From the NCBI RefSeq assembly GCF_001039355.2, contig NW_019773514.1:1-52211 (forward strand): 52,211 nucleotides of DNA. Direction: 5' to 3'. The stretch is from Lingula anatina (lineage: Eukaryota > Brachiopoda > Lingulata > Lingulida > Lingulidae). The first letter of the stretch is position 1. Every line of letters starts with the position of its first letter. Made by a program: the position numbers and the translations under genes. Of this stretch, positions 21,273 through 32,684 are shown piece by piece. Under the pieces are notes generated by a model. That model did not search any database and was not told the origin of the DNA. It was given only the letters and a program-made list of their open reading frames with translations.

Positions 21273-21841
21273 NATATTAACAAGATGGCGGCTTAAGCAT
21301 CTGCTTGTTATTCGGCTACTGAAAGTGCACCTAAGTTTTATTCTTTGCTATTGCCACAAATTACTTAACAATTGCAACTGTATAAAGACCAAACTTTCTT
21401 CATCTGATACTATATTTATAGGCACTTGTTATGAGTGGGAAATATTTTTCGTGCAATATTTATTCTCCACACACCACCTCGCGAGATCAACGTGTAGCTG
21501 GACACTTACACAGTGAGACCCTACGACATAAAAGTTGCAATTTATCTTCATATTTCGTGTAGTTATGCATTTAAAAGCACTTACCTGTTTTTTGAAAACC
21601 TTGTCCAACGTAATATCATATAAATTCTGTATTTCTCTCATTTTTTAGAAACTTGGGACTCCGTTTCTGTTTCTGTCCTCAAAAATCAACAGACGAAGGC
21701 ACAGATACTAACAAACGAGATTTAAACGAGATGTAATTAAGCGTAACAGAGATAGGCATCCATTGTTCTCTGGGTTCTATTCATTCCGACCAATGAGAGA
21801 CCGTAATACGGGCTCCGCCTCCACGCGTGTAATCTCCTTCT

Positions 21842-21876
21842 GTTATAACTCCTTGGTTACACCAAGGAGTTATAAC
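21842..21876. repeat. Perfect 16-bp inverted repeat with 3-nt loop
   Basis: GTTATAACTCCTTGGT and its exact complement flank TAC. A half-copy (GTTATAACTCCTTG) occurs near 17249. It adjoins the dispersed repeat at 21885 and may be one of its termini. Confidence 0.8.
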
Positions 21877-21884
21877 ATCCTTGG

Positions 21885-22056
21885 TTACACCTAGTCACAT
21901 CGGATTGTCGCGCTCGCGCTGGACCACAGAAACAGGCGTCATGGGGTCACTCGCCTAAGGTATTGTGTGTTATTACGCCTAAACTATTGTGTTTTTGCGT
22001 TCAAATTTTGAAGGGATTAGACGGCTCTCCATTGTTTGTCCGCCCCTTTCTATTCA
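21885..22056. repeat. Dispersed repeat X, copy 1
   Basis: 172 bp, direct-orientation match to 40468-40639 at roughly 85-90% by eye, sharing blocks such as CGGATTGTC, GGCGTCATGGGG and CCATTGTTTGTCCGCC. Non-coding; it could be part of a MITE, SINE or LTR. Confidence 0.75.
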
Positions 22057-22829
22057 ATATAGGTTATTTTGCTGCAAGATCTTGTTTTTTATCCCTGATG
22101 TATGAGTAGCTTTTTCTACAATTTCTATCATTCTCTTAACGTATGAAAAAATGCCGGTTTTCTGATGTAATAAGACTTTGATAAAATATCAAAACCAATA
22201 ATACTTTCAAAGTCGAGAGTCGGGATAAATATCGGCAGGGTGGAGATATGTCCCACCGGCGCTTCCGCAACAGCAAGACTGAAGGACGCATGTTACAAAG
22301 CAAAACATGTTTAGTCAAGTTAAAGACTTAATTACCAGCTGCGACAGTGACTGCCGCTGTGAGCGACTTGCGCTGTCCATCGTAATCCCCTATCATTAAC
22401 ACTGTCGGGGGCTTGCTCACTAGCACGCATGATGTAGACAGCGTGGGCTATTAAAGTGACCGGGGGTGTAATAGCTACACGGTACTTGTATGTTCCTAGC
22501 GTTAATTTAGCCGAGTTGAGCAATATTTCAACAGTTTTTTCTCAGATAAAGTCTATTTTATCCTTACAAACATCCTTTATGCTTTTTTCTCTAAGCCCAC
22601 GTCTTCATTCCCATTCACCTACAGCTAAAAATGACCACTCAGCTTTACGTCTTACACCACTTCACGTCACTTCCGGCAAAATTCTGATCAATTCTGGTCT
22701 CCTCCGGCACCCTTTCTTGTTATATAATTATATATAAGGCCATAAAGCGAGTCGACCAACCAAGCAAACGACACCATGAAAATTAATTAACAAGAATAAT
22801 CCGCTATTAAGTCCTTTGAACAAATATGA
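22057..22829. other. Interval without recognised genes
   Basis: No coding sequence, tandem repeat or paired inverted repeat that I could support. Confidence 0.45.
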
Positions 22830-22985
22830 AAATTGCCTTCTTTTGCCGCTCGGATCGCTAATATTCTCCCGCTGTCGATATCAAAATTGCCTTCATGTCT
22901 CGCTCGGATAGTTAACGATCTACTGCTAACGATCATCCGCTGACCATATGAAAACTGGCTTCTCGTCTCTCTCCAACTCTAAAGG
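22830..22985. repeat. Degenerate minisatellite, left array
   Basis: About three units of 50-65 bp with the theme ATGAAAATTGCCTTC ... GCTCGGAT ... CCGCTGACC. The same units occur in the same orientation at 31055-31310, on the other side of the ISL2EU transposon. Confidence 0.7.
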
Positions 22986-23225
22986 CTAAAGCAAATTCGC
23001 CATGAACGCCACAAGATGAAATCGTATACGGTTTTCCGTGCAATAGCGAGAAGCAAGTCGATTATTATTAGAATTTATGCGCGCGCAGCTCTTCCGTCAC
23101 ATTTGACCTAGTTATCATGGTCGGACAAACAAACGAAGTCAGACAGTGTGACAGTGTGTATACAGGGACAGTGACGTGACTTTCATCGAAGAGAAGCAAA
23201 CGTTTCAGTGCTTTACACTCTGAGT

Positions 23226-26200
23226 ATGGTTTGCACAAAACATTGTTGTTATGGCACCTGCAGAAATGACTCGCGTTACCCTGACAGACCGGAGATGGAA
23301 GGTGTGTTTTTCATCAACTTTCCAAAGCCTAAAACTCAACGGGAGAAGTGCGAAAAGTGGATCTATGCATGCGGGCGACCCAAAGATCAATTCAATGTTG
23401 AGAAAATAACAAAGTCCACGTACATTTGCAGTAAACATTTCGTTGGCGGTCGTGGACCAACAGACGATTACCCAGACCCGATACCTGCTACTGCCAGTGC
23501 AGAACGAGTAAGTATAGTAGTTTCGTTTTTTTCAACAGGGTTGCTTTAACATGCATTTATCATTTTACATTTCATTTATCTTTTTATAAACTAACTTATT
23601 GGTATTATTCTACAAGTAAACATTGAAATCAAGTATATTTATTCATTTACTTGTTTGTGCTGTTATAGTTAGATGTAAATTATCTTTGATTGTACGTTAT
23701 TTGTTATGCCATCGGCCAGTAAGAGGTTTAAATGGGTTTTTGTTAAAGATTCTTCTCTAAACAATGTAGGAATAAGCCGATTTATATTATTTTCTGATGT
23801 AGGTGAGGAAGATAAGTCGCCCTAGAAGAAAGCCTCCAGTGGCACGTCAAAACAGACTTCAAGCTGCAGAGGCCTTGCTCCAGCTCGGCGAATTCTCGTC
23901 GTGCACAGAAGAGGGTGTTGGAACACATGAAAGAGAGGATAGCAGCTGTGCAGACCAGGTAATCTACCACGTTTTTTTTGTCTATTGTAAAAGTTGTATA
24001 TGTGAAAATGTCATACAAAATGTTTACATGTCTGTCTAGGGTTAAATATATTACTTTTTATGTATAGGGACAAATTCATTTGAAAGTGGCTAGATCCATT
24101 TAAAGTGAGAAGAGGGAAAGAGCATATCTTTAGAAGATAAGATTAACTGTTCACATGTCAGATTTCAGGGCTTGTGATAAAACAAGCTAATTACTGCCAC
24201 CAATGGAAAAAGTCAACTAGGCATTGAATAGGTTACATAATAGTGCAAAATTCAGATTGAATGATAGTAAGAACTATACCATGACAGGCTTCATTGCAGT
24301 ACAGGTGTGATCACCTTAATTGTAGGTGTGGTAGATGACAATCTTTTAGGAGAGGTGTCAATAAAGCTGTTGAAAGTGTGGGATGAGCAGTTATGCTAGC
24401 CTTCAATCTTATGATTTGTATACATGTCAAACTGCTTTCAAAAATAGATGGACAATTCATGGGTAAACATTAAGAATGACAAAGGTATAGACAATCCATA
24501 AAAAAAATCAATCAGCTTGTAAATACATGTTAAAGATATGTGTTATTTGGTAAGTTCTGTTCAAGATAAAACAGGTATGTACATTTTATCACAATGTCAA
24601 AATATTTAGCAAAATATTCATGTGGAAAATATTCAGCATGAGAATATTAACAATTCAATTTATTTATTAATATTCAGGATAAAATTCAAGCTGCTGAGGC
24701 CTTGGTGCAACTGAATGAGCTGTCGGATACACTGGTGGACCATGCTGAAGCAACACAGGAAGAAACGGACAACTTGAATGAGAGACCAAAGGTATTTAAT
24801 ATGTTTATATAAATTACAAATGTTGGTAATACATGTTTTCTTTGTTGTCTAAATAAAACCTCTCCACCTCTGCTTTCTTTCCAGAGAGTAAATGTCATCT
24901 TAATTAGATCCTGTATTTTTATGCCATATTTTTATCTGACACCTTACAATAAGTTTGGGCATAAAACATGTAGTTAGCACTTGCCCCTTTCTAGTATTGT
25001 TTGCAGCTGTCACTTGACTTTACAGGTAGATCTCCAGTCTTTCTTCATTGTTAGTGCAGTTCTGGTCACCTGTATTCATCATTACATCACTCTATTTAGA
25101 TTCTTATCTTTTTGCCCTGCACTTCAAAAGAGGGATCCAGGGCTAGACATTATTTATTTATCTCACCTACTTTAAAATACCTTTTCTTGCTTTATGACAA
25201 CTTTTTCATTTTGTATATTCCAGATGGCTTCTGTTGGGGTTCAGACTGAAGCTGCCTGCCAGTGTCACTTGACGAAAAATACTGAGGCTGATGAAAAGGC
25301 AGTAGCTGATGCAGCTTCACAGACTGCATACGACAGAATGTATCTTCAAAGTAAAGTTGAAAACTTGCTGCTGAAAAACCAACTGAAAACCCTGTCAACC
25401 CCCATTACACCTCCTGGGAGCATTAGCAAGAATAAGCCTCCTTTGTCTTTTGCTTCTGTCAAAGATAACCCTAAGCAGATGAAGTTTTTTACTGGATTGA
25501 CTTTGGTTCACTTTATGTCGTTGTTCAATTTTCTCGGGCCTGCTGTCAATAATCTCAAATATTGGAACTTATCTCATAGGCCTTGCAAGAGTCTCAGACC
25601 CATTGATGAACTTTTTATAATGTTGGTTAGATTACGTCGTGGTTATGGTTTTTTTATGCTTAGTTTTTTATTCAATTTGTCAATTACTTCAGTGCGCTGT
25701 ATTTTTACAACCTGGTTACAATTTCTTTATTTTCATTTTACTGATTTGAAGGCCGATATGTTTCCAGATCGGTCAACTTTAGGAAAGTTTATGCCTAAGA
25801 GCTTCAAAGGCTTTAAAAATGTCAGATGTTCAGTTGACTGTACAGAGTTTTTTGTCCAGATGCCTAGGAATTTTGCAAGGCAAGGCAATCTGTTTTCTAA
25901 TTACAAAAATCATCATACTTTCAAATGCCTAATTGCAGTGGCACCAAATGGTGCATGTGTTTATATTTCTGAGTTATATGAAGGTGCCATTAGTGACCGT
26001 GAAATTTTTTCAAAGTGTGGAATTTTAGATTATTTAGAACCAGGTGACATTCTTTTGGTAGATAGAGGTTTTACTGTAGAGGATTTATTACTTTCTAGAC
26101 AAGTTTCTTTGAACATTCCTCCATTTCTAAAAGGTAGAGAAAAACTAACACCACAGGAGGAGCTACTGTGTAAAAAACTTTCTAAGGCCCGAATCCATGT

Positions 26201-26336
26201 GGAGAGGTACAATGAACGCCTAAAAAAATTCAAACTTATAGCAGGTACAATGCCTTTGAATATGACAGAACTAGCATCACAGGCTGTCTTTGTAGCTGGT
26301 TGCCTAGTCAATTTTCAAGACCCTTTGGCAAAATAA
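23226..26336 (+). CDS. ISL2EU transposase: THAP zinc finger plus DDE_Tnp_4 domain (4 exons)
   Basis: Exons 23226-23507, 23803-23958, 24678-24791 and 25224-26336, all phase 0 with GT/AG borders, encode 554 residues. Residues 1-85 form a THAP domain (C2CH): MVCTKHCCYGTCRND, WIYACGRP, and YICSKHF with the last Cys and His. Exons 2 and 3 each carry a QAAEALxQLxEx repeat. The last exon has a VGVQTEAA motif, a coiled segment (YLQSKVENLLLKNQ), a helical region and the DDE catalytic core: Asp389 (SVDCTEFF), Asp464 (ILLVDRGF) and Glu511 (HVERYNER). This is expected to cut and join transposon ends in the nucleus. The ATG was chosen because THAP proteins start right before the first Cys pair. Introns are 295, 719 and 432 bp. 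An AATAAA follows at 26547. No lesion seen. Confidence 0.92.
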
Positions 26337-26546
26337 GTACAGTGGGTAGTAGACATAATTAGGTTAAGAAAACAATATCTGTATATAGTTAATTTCAGGG
26401 TTTTTTAATTGTGCCATGTTTTTTGGGTGTTGAAAGAGCAATAATTTTTGAATTGAAAATTGTGAACTTATGTATTTTCTTTTATTGAACCTACAAAGGA
26501 AAGCAATATATACATAATGATACAAAGAATTTTCCATGACTTATGC

Positions 26547-26552
26547 AATAAA
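26547..26552 (+). terminator. Polyadenylation signal of ISL2EU transposase
   Basis: AATAAA 211 bp after the stop codon, in a T-rich context, ahead of the convergent YqaJ gene. Confidence 0.5.
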
Positions 26553-27279
26553 TTGGTTTATACGTATAAAAAAAACTGGGTTATTGTTTGTCAAATTTAA
26601 ATTAACATTTGCAATTATTTTCATCACATGAATGCATCTGCAGTGTTCAGGTCGAATTGGGAGTCACCTCAAAATTTGTTCTCTTAAATGTTCTTTATTT
26701 TATGTCTGGAGTTCCCCTTTTTATCATCAACCCTAAAAGTGAGGTTATATCCTAGTTTGCTTGAAAAATGCAACTTACTGCCAACCTTTACTGCTTGGTA
26801 TAAGAAATATAGTTTGCCAGAAAAAAATAGTTTTCTATGGGTTTTGGAACCTATTCTGTCCCTTACAGCCCTTTAATGATTTAGATTAAGAAAATGGTGC
26901 ACTGAGAATTTTTTTCTGTAAATTATAAACTGCAAAATTATATGATGAATAGGTGATATATCAAAATGCAACAATATGTTTTAAAAAGAAACCAGATGAC
27001 AATTGGCTATTTAGATGAAAATAGCTGACTTTTGAGATTTCCTTTGCTAAAATATATGGATGTGCAGTATTTACTAGATCCCCTGAATCTTATAAAAGCA
27101 ATATGCAAATGGACAAAATGAAAACACTAATAATCATTATTGCAAAATGTTTATTGAAAAAAATATTTGTCATCCTGACTAATGTCTTCTTTCCAATTTT
27201 TTTCCGAGAATCTTTGTACGTTACTAAAATTATTAAGCAAAACTGAAAAACTTAATTATATACAAGTAGTACTCTTATT

Positions 27280-27680
27280 AACATATCTGTGCTATTGAAA
27301 TGAGAGCAATGATAATGCCACATGTGACAATTGTTCATAGTTTAATATATCACCTTGTTCTAAGACAATACATATTAAAATGCACATAAACTACAAAAAT
27401 TGAGCATGAATAAGAAAAACACTAAAGATGCCATCTCAAAACTATTCATGTCAGTAAAAAAAAAATTGAAGACCTTCATTATTTACCATCAGTCCTCTCA
27501 TTGATACACCTGTGCTGTTGAAATACAATGATAGGGCAAGATATGAAAAGCATTCAAATTTAATCACATATAATGCAATCTTCTAAAAAATTACATATCA
27601 AAATGTAAGTAAATAAAATCACAACAATTAGAATGACTAATATGCACTAGAGGGCTCAAAACCATCCAGGTCAGTTTTAA
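27280..27680. repeat. Degenerate tandem duplication between the two ISL2EU genes
   Basis: Two units of about 200 bp (from about 27280 and about 27500) share blocks such as CCTGTGCTGTTGAAAT / TCTGTGCTATTGAAAT, ACATATAATGCA-like text, and endings CTCAAAACCATCCAGGTCAG / CTCAAAACTATTCATGTCAG. It lies in the 1.36-kb region between the convergent stops and may be 3' UTR sequence. Confidence 0.5.
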
Positions 27681-27694
27681 AATTAACTTGTTAA

Positions 27695-29470
27695 CTAACC
27701 CTTCAATTTAAAAGGTTTTAGATTGCGTGGGGCCCTCATTTCTACCAATTCAGGGGCAATAACTGCCTTCCAATATTTCTTGTTTGCCGACATTATCTCA
27801 GCAATAAACACATCATCTCTGTAAACTCTCTCCACAGCAGGTTCCCCTACAGGTGACCACATAACAAAATCGCACCAACTAAGACCTGTAACACCCAACT
27901 GAAATTGAACTTGATAATAGTATCCATGAGATCTTTTCAATGTAAAATTACCATTGTTGATCTTGAAACATTGGGACGACATTTCCTTTTTCATCTCCCC
28001 TCTCTCAACAGCACTTTTTAACTCAACTGGTGACCTGTGACTAAAAATCTTCAACACCTTAATTTCTACACATCCCACACTGGGATTTTCTGATGGGTCT
28101 TTTACTATTCCATCAGGACTGCATGCAAGACAGGGTTCTACAACATTTACCCATAATCCAGTGGGCTGTACCTCTACCAGTGGAGACTGCTGTTTCATGT
28201 AAGCAAAATAGTCCATTCTTGCTTGCTCCTCTTTCTCCAAACCTTCCTGCATGTACCTAGTGACGACCTGATGGAGTCCCCACACTTTTCTTTGAACAAA
28301 CTTCAAAGAAGCTTCACTTACAACTGACGACTGATCCACGCTCTCTTTCCTCCACAACATCACAGCTTCCTTGGCAGAAGACGCTGTCATCCTTACACTT
28401 CGCTGGTTGTGCCACTCTGTGGATGCAGACTGGTTACTTGTGTTTGGCATGAGAGCTGCTTCCTCATCCACACTAGGTCTTAAATTATTCAGAATGTGGA
28501 CTACTATGCAGGACAGAAGCTCATTCCTTTCCCTACTTAGGTCATAGTCTATATATGTAAACTGAAGAGTTGTCTGCCACATACATATGGTATCTGCTTT
28601 ACCTAAGTCAGTCAAAAACTTATTTTTGGCCTCTACAGTAATAATTGTCCCTGCAGGCCGAGGGTCAAAGGCTATTACATTAGTTTGCTTTCGCTTGGAG
28701 TTATATACTTTCTTGTTGATGCTGTCAGGCATTTTCCTTTTGCTGCCACGATGCCACTGGCACGGCAGGTCTGTGCATGCTGGATCAGAGGCACCCCTGT
28801 CTGCAGGGTCACAAAGTGATAAAAGAACAGCAGCAATATGGCTGCATCTGCTTAGGGCTGAAGACTTGCAATGGCAAGTGGCATCCAACACAGTTCCACT
28901 TACAACGGACAGCGCAATAGTCACAGTGTATGGATTTTCATTTCTCATAGAGGGCAAAACTTTGGCTTTGACATGAAATATACTGTCAGACACTTTAGTC
29001 TCTACACAACCCACATTGCCAGACTGAACATACTGTTGTCCCCGTACTAGAGGTTTTCCAGTAACCACACTCTGGTTATCCGTATCCCCTGGAAGGGTTG
29101 GCATGCTCTCCACCAACCAGTGATATACATTCCCATAATTGTATTGTGCTGGCAACGAAGTGGCTACCAATGGCTTCCATCCTGTGACTGGCGGGATAGG
29201 TTTGTTGGCAGATCTTTCCACCAAGATACCTGCCTTTTTCTGGTACCATTTCCCCCCATCAATGGTAATATCGATGTCTACGGACCTTCCACTTGCTATG
29301 CAATCATTGCATCTAGATTAAAAACAAAAAAACAAACATTAGCAATGATCAAACACCTAAAGACAAGTTATTTTTGGAGGGAAATTATCTAAAAAACAAT
29401 GATCAGCCCCAATAATAAATCTCTCCTGCACCAACTTGTATGTCTATAATGCCACACAAAACAATGACTT

Positions 29471-29510
<40 letters not shown>

Positions 29511-30422
29511 AAAGAACATTGGTCATAAAACTTGAAATGTGTAAAACATTATAAAAAATATATTTGATTCAATAGTATGAGTACTGTCAGTAAATAACTA
29601 CTCAGCTAATGTTTGCACTTTAAATTAAGACACATTAAATTCTAACTTAGTGCAGGCCTACCTGCATGCAGTTCAACAAAATGTTCAATCAACTGACATG
29701 TTCTAAAATAATTCAGTACATTTTTAAAACTAATTATATCTAATTGACATCAAAGGCCTATAATAAACCTTGAAAGTCTAAATCATACATGCAACCTGGA
29801 AATAAAAAAAAAACCTCTAAAGCTATCCACTTGTGCAGTGGGCCCTATGAAACGAGACCGCCATTTTCATTTTGTTTATATACACACAAGAGGATACAAG
29901 AGCAACGTGTTATACTTACGCTGATAGCACAGTCAAAGTTTGGCCATTAGTACCCACATTGACTAAACCATCTCATAACTATAGGAAGACGATATTTTAT
30001 TGCACCGTAGTTATATTAACACGATAGTACAAGGCTTCTGAACATGACACTGTGAAGTCGCATTTTGATACACACGTAATATGTTTACTAGTATATTCAT
30101 TCCACCCGCGAAAACCTATCAGTGATATCGATGATAGCAACTGCGAGTTACTCATATTTACCTGATGTACAGACATACATGAATATTTACAAGAACGTCT
30201 CTTTCCGATACACGTGTTTTACAGTCACAAGAAATATCACTGAACCTACCTTTCGACCAGTTCACTCCGGTTTCCACTAGATTTTAAGCCCCTGCAGGCA
30301 AGCCAACGTCTCAACTGGATATTGGAATGTTCAGCTGCTGTTTCATAGGAAAATTTTGCTCCCGGGACATCATCCTCGGTCAATCTTACGAAGGAAACCG
30401 TTGGTGTCCCTTCCTTCGCCAT
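27695..30422 (-). CDS. ISL2EU accessory protein: SAP, SWIM zinc finger and YqaJ nuclease-like domain (2 exons)
   Basis: Minus-strand exons 30422-30250 and 29312-27695 join in phase to encode 596 residues (intron 937 bp, donor AAG|GTAGGT, acceptor ATCTAG). Residues 30-58 are a SAP-type DNA-binding motif (IQLRRWLACRGLKSSGNRSE). A Cys pair follows at 59-62. Residues 204-216 are a SWIM zinc finger, CHCKSSALSRCSH. Residues about 357-540 are a YqaJ/lambda-exonuclease-like domain: WHNQRSVRMTAS, CSPDGIV with Asp458, EIKV with Glu474 and Lys476, and the YYYQVQFQL helix with Gln. All PD-(D/E)XK positions are present, so nuclease activity is plausible, though its role in transposition is not established. 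The start is the first ATG of exon 1, 104 bp from the transposon end. No lesion seen. Confidence 0.9.
29473..29504. repeat. (TG)16 microsatellite in the YqaJ-gene intron
   Basis: Uninterrupted TG dinucleotides followed by TATATA. Confidence 0.9.
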
Positions 30423-30529
30423 TGAAATTCACCGTGCAGACTGCTGTTCTTGTCCGACTTCCGCGTTCAGCAGTGAACTCATTAATATGCATGAGATAGT
30501 AGTGACGCAATAGGTTGCTTCTCGCTATT

Positions 30530-31054
30530 CTTATCACATCGTAAGTGACTACTGACTACAGCCAGTACGTTTACATAACATGCGGATGCCGTGCAATGAC
30601 GCTGAAAATTCGGTTTGTCGGTTGAAAACTGATCATACTGAGACCGTTCAGTCTCAGTGTTGTTTCGGCTTCCTTAAAGATGGACACGATGTCGGCGCAA
30701 AGTACGATTTTAGCGTGCTTGTGGTCAGAATAAGGAAACGTACAACTTTAAATTCGTGCATGTGATTTACACTAGTCTTAAACATCTTTATTATTGTTGT
30801 ACCCCCTTAATCCACCAAAGGTGAAGGTAGAAGGAAAGAAGGCCAACAACATAATCAAACTATCAATTCAATTCAATCAAAATATGTTAAAAAGTTTAGC
30901 AGACAAATTCGTTGAGGCTACAGAGATGGTGGATTCATACGATTTTGTACGGCCGTGCACCGTGTACCTCCTCTCATATGCAGGAAAAAGGGTTTTACGG
31001 GCAGTATACGTACATTGTATGTAATCTAGGCTTAACCATCTCCTGCTGACGAAG
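30530..31054. other. Interval right of ISL2EU, no recognised gene
   Basis: Contains short open frames (30580-30765, 30794-31024) without recognisable domains or splice context. This is the flank of the ISL2EU target. Confidence 0.4.
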
Positions 31055-31310
31055 TCCTTTTAATTGCTTTCTCGTCTCCCTTGGATCGCGAGCGGTCTCC
31101 CGCTGAATATATAAAAACTGCTTATGCGTCTTGCTCGGATCGGTAACAATCTCCGGCTGACCATCTCCCTCCAATGTAGTCTCTATTTTAACGTATATAA
31201 AAATTGCTTTCTCGTCTCGCTCGTATCACGAATGATCTCCCGATGAAGTCTTCAAGATATGATAATTGTTTTCCCGTCCACTTGGATCGGTAACGATTTC
31301 CCGCTGACGA
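31055..31310. repeat. Degenerate minisatellite, right array
   Basis: About four units of 55-80 bp with the theme AAAATTGCTTTCTCGTC ... GCTCGGATCGGTAACGAT ... CCCGCTGA, in the same orientation as the array at 22830-22985. Confidence 0.7.
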
Positions 31311-32509
31311 GCGCCCGCCAAAGAAGATCCTAGTATTGAGTTAAGAAAAGTACTCGATTCCTAGAGGTAAGTCAATCCAAGCTAAGGTGACTTTTTCTAA
31401 CCCAAAAGAAAACAATCTTTTTTTTCAAATAATTACAGAAAATAACAGAATATTGGGACCCATGGGAATGGCAACTTGACTACCCGGAGGGCTTACGCTC
31501 TCACCTAACATTAGTTGAATGTCAAACAAGCGGATTATGATCATGGCCCACAAAAATCACAATTAACAGAAAAATCAAAAACGGAGATGGTGTGCATTAC
31601 ACGAATTATACCAGAAATATTCTGTTTTTGCTGTTCTTTTTACCCTCTGATGTATGTTTTGGCAGCCATTTTCTTTTTACAATAACAGTAACGTGCTAGG
31701 ATATAGTCAAGTACTCTACTGTGTACTTGTGACAAGCAATACATTCACAAGTGTTACAAATAATGTATATCCGTCAACTTCTGGATCTATTTCTATTTTC
31801 TTTTGAAAAGTGACGACCATATTGAAAAATGCTCAATGTCTTGGGAGTAGCAACGAAGCTAATTTTACTTTTCTAGCCCTACAGAATGCATTTCTGTCAT
31901 GAAGGTTTACAGGAAAGATCATGACAGGGTGCAACTGTTGGGCCTATGGGAGCGAGTGAATATTCGTCATTTTGCATTGCGCAATATCGTCCAGTGACGT
32001 CATTATGACGTCATCTTGTCCACAAAGATGTGCGAAGTGAGTGAACGTTTCTCAAATCTATTCATATCATCACTAACGCTGGTAGTGCTCGTTTTTGTGA
32101 AATCTCGATGTACATAAAAACGCTGAGTCAGCATATTTAACAAAGCCGCTCATCCGGGTACTAATGGATTTTGGAGTTTCCCCCCTATCCGAAATTGACA
32201 AACACCAAATGATCATTTGTCTTCGGAAGTTTCTTGCTTTTATCAAATTTGCACGGTACTGGAAAAGTTGGACTTAGTCGCCTCTCAATAATCCGAGCTA
32301 ATGCGGCAAGAATACAAAGGCACTTGGACTCATGCACAAATATTGACTTTCATCTCAAGGAAGGCCAAAAGAAGGCCATGGTCAGGCTGCAGCAAAGTAC
32401 CCATGATTAGGCCTAATCAGCGGCCCGGGTAATAGGGAACAGTGGCGTGTGGTACATGAAGTCTACACCTCTAATTTTAGACTATGATAGCCGTAACAGC
32501 ATCACCAAA
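31311..32509. other. Interval without recognised genes
   Basis: No coding region, inverted repeat or tandem array that I could support. Confidence 0.45.
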
Positions 32510-32684
32510 GGCCGCATTCAGAAGAGTGGACTTACTAGTTCGCGGGCCATATATGGCGACCCACTGAAAAACTTGCCGTCTCATCCGCCAATAGACACTG
32601 AATAGATTCCCCGCGGGGAAGTATTCAAGTGAGTCAGCCATATTTGACCCTCGGACTAGATAGTCCGCTGTTCTGAATGCGACC
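32510..32684. mobile_element. Short fold-back MITE-like element
   Basis: Left arm from 32510 (GGCCGCATTCAGAAGAGTGG...) and right arm ending 32684 are inverted copies over about 46 bp with a few mismatches; the outer 13 bp differ at one position. Total 175 bp with a short spacer. Non-coding. No clear target duplication. Confidence 0.65.

Larger units (their letters stand above)
23045..30526. mobile_element. ISL2EU (IS4EU-type) DNA transposon, apparently complete
   Basis: Inverted ends AGCGAGAAGCAA (from 23045) and TTGCTTCTCGCT (to 30526) are flanked by AT on both sides, a 2-bp target duplication; counting the flank, 15 bp match as inverted repeats. The 7.48-kb element holds two convergent genes: a THAP/DDE transposase on plus and a SAP-SWIM-YqaJ protein on minus. 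This two-gene combination is the recognised pattern of ISL2EU elements known from several marine invertebrates (from memory of the family). Both genes are free of stops and frameshifts in the spliced models. The single N positions of the window lie outside the element. Confidence 0.88.

Noticed and set aside
29222-29224. YqaJ gene starting at 29224
   Set aside because: This is a TTG inside exon 2; the frame continues upstream to a good acceptor and joins in phase to an exon with an ATG and a SAP motif at 30422.
22830-31310. Minisatellite arrays as long terminal repeats of the ISL2EU element
   Set aside because: They lie outside the AT-flanked inverted ends, at unequal distances, and are internally tandem rather than a single repeated terminus.
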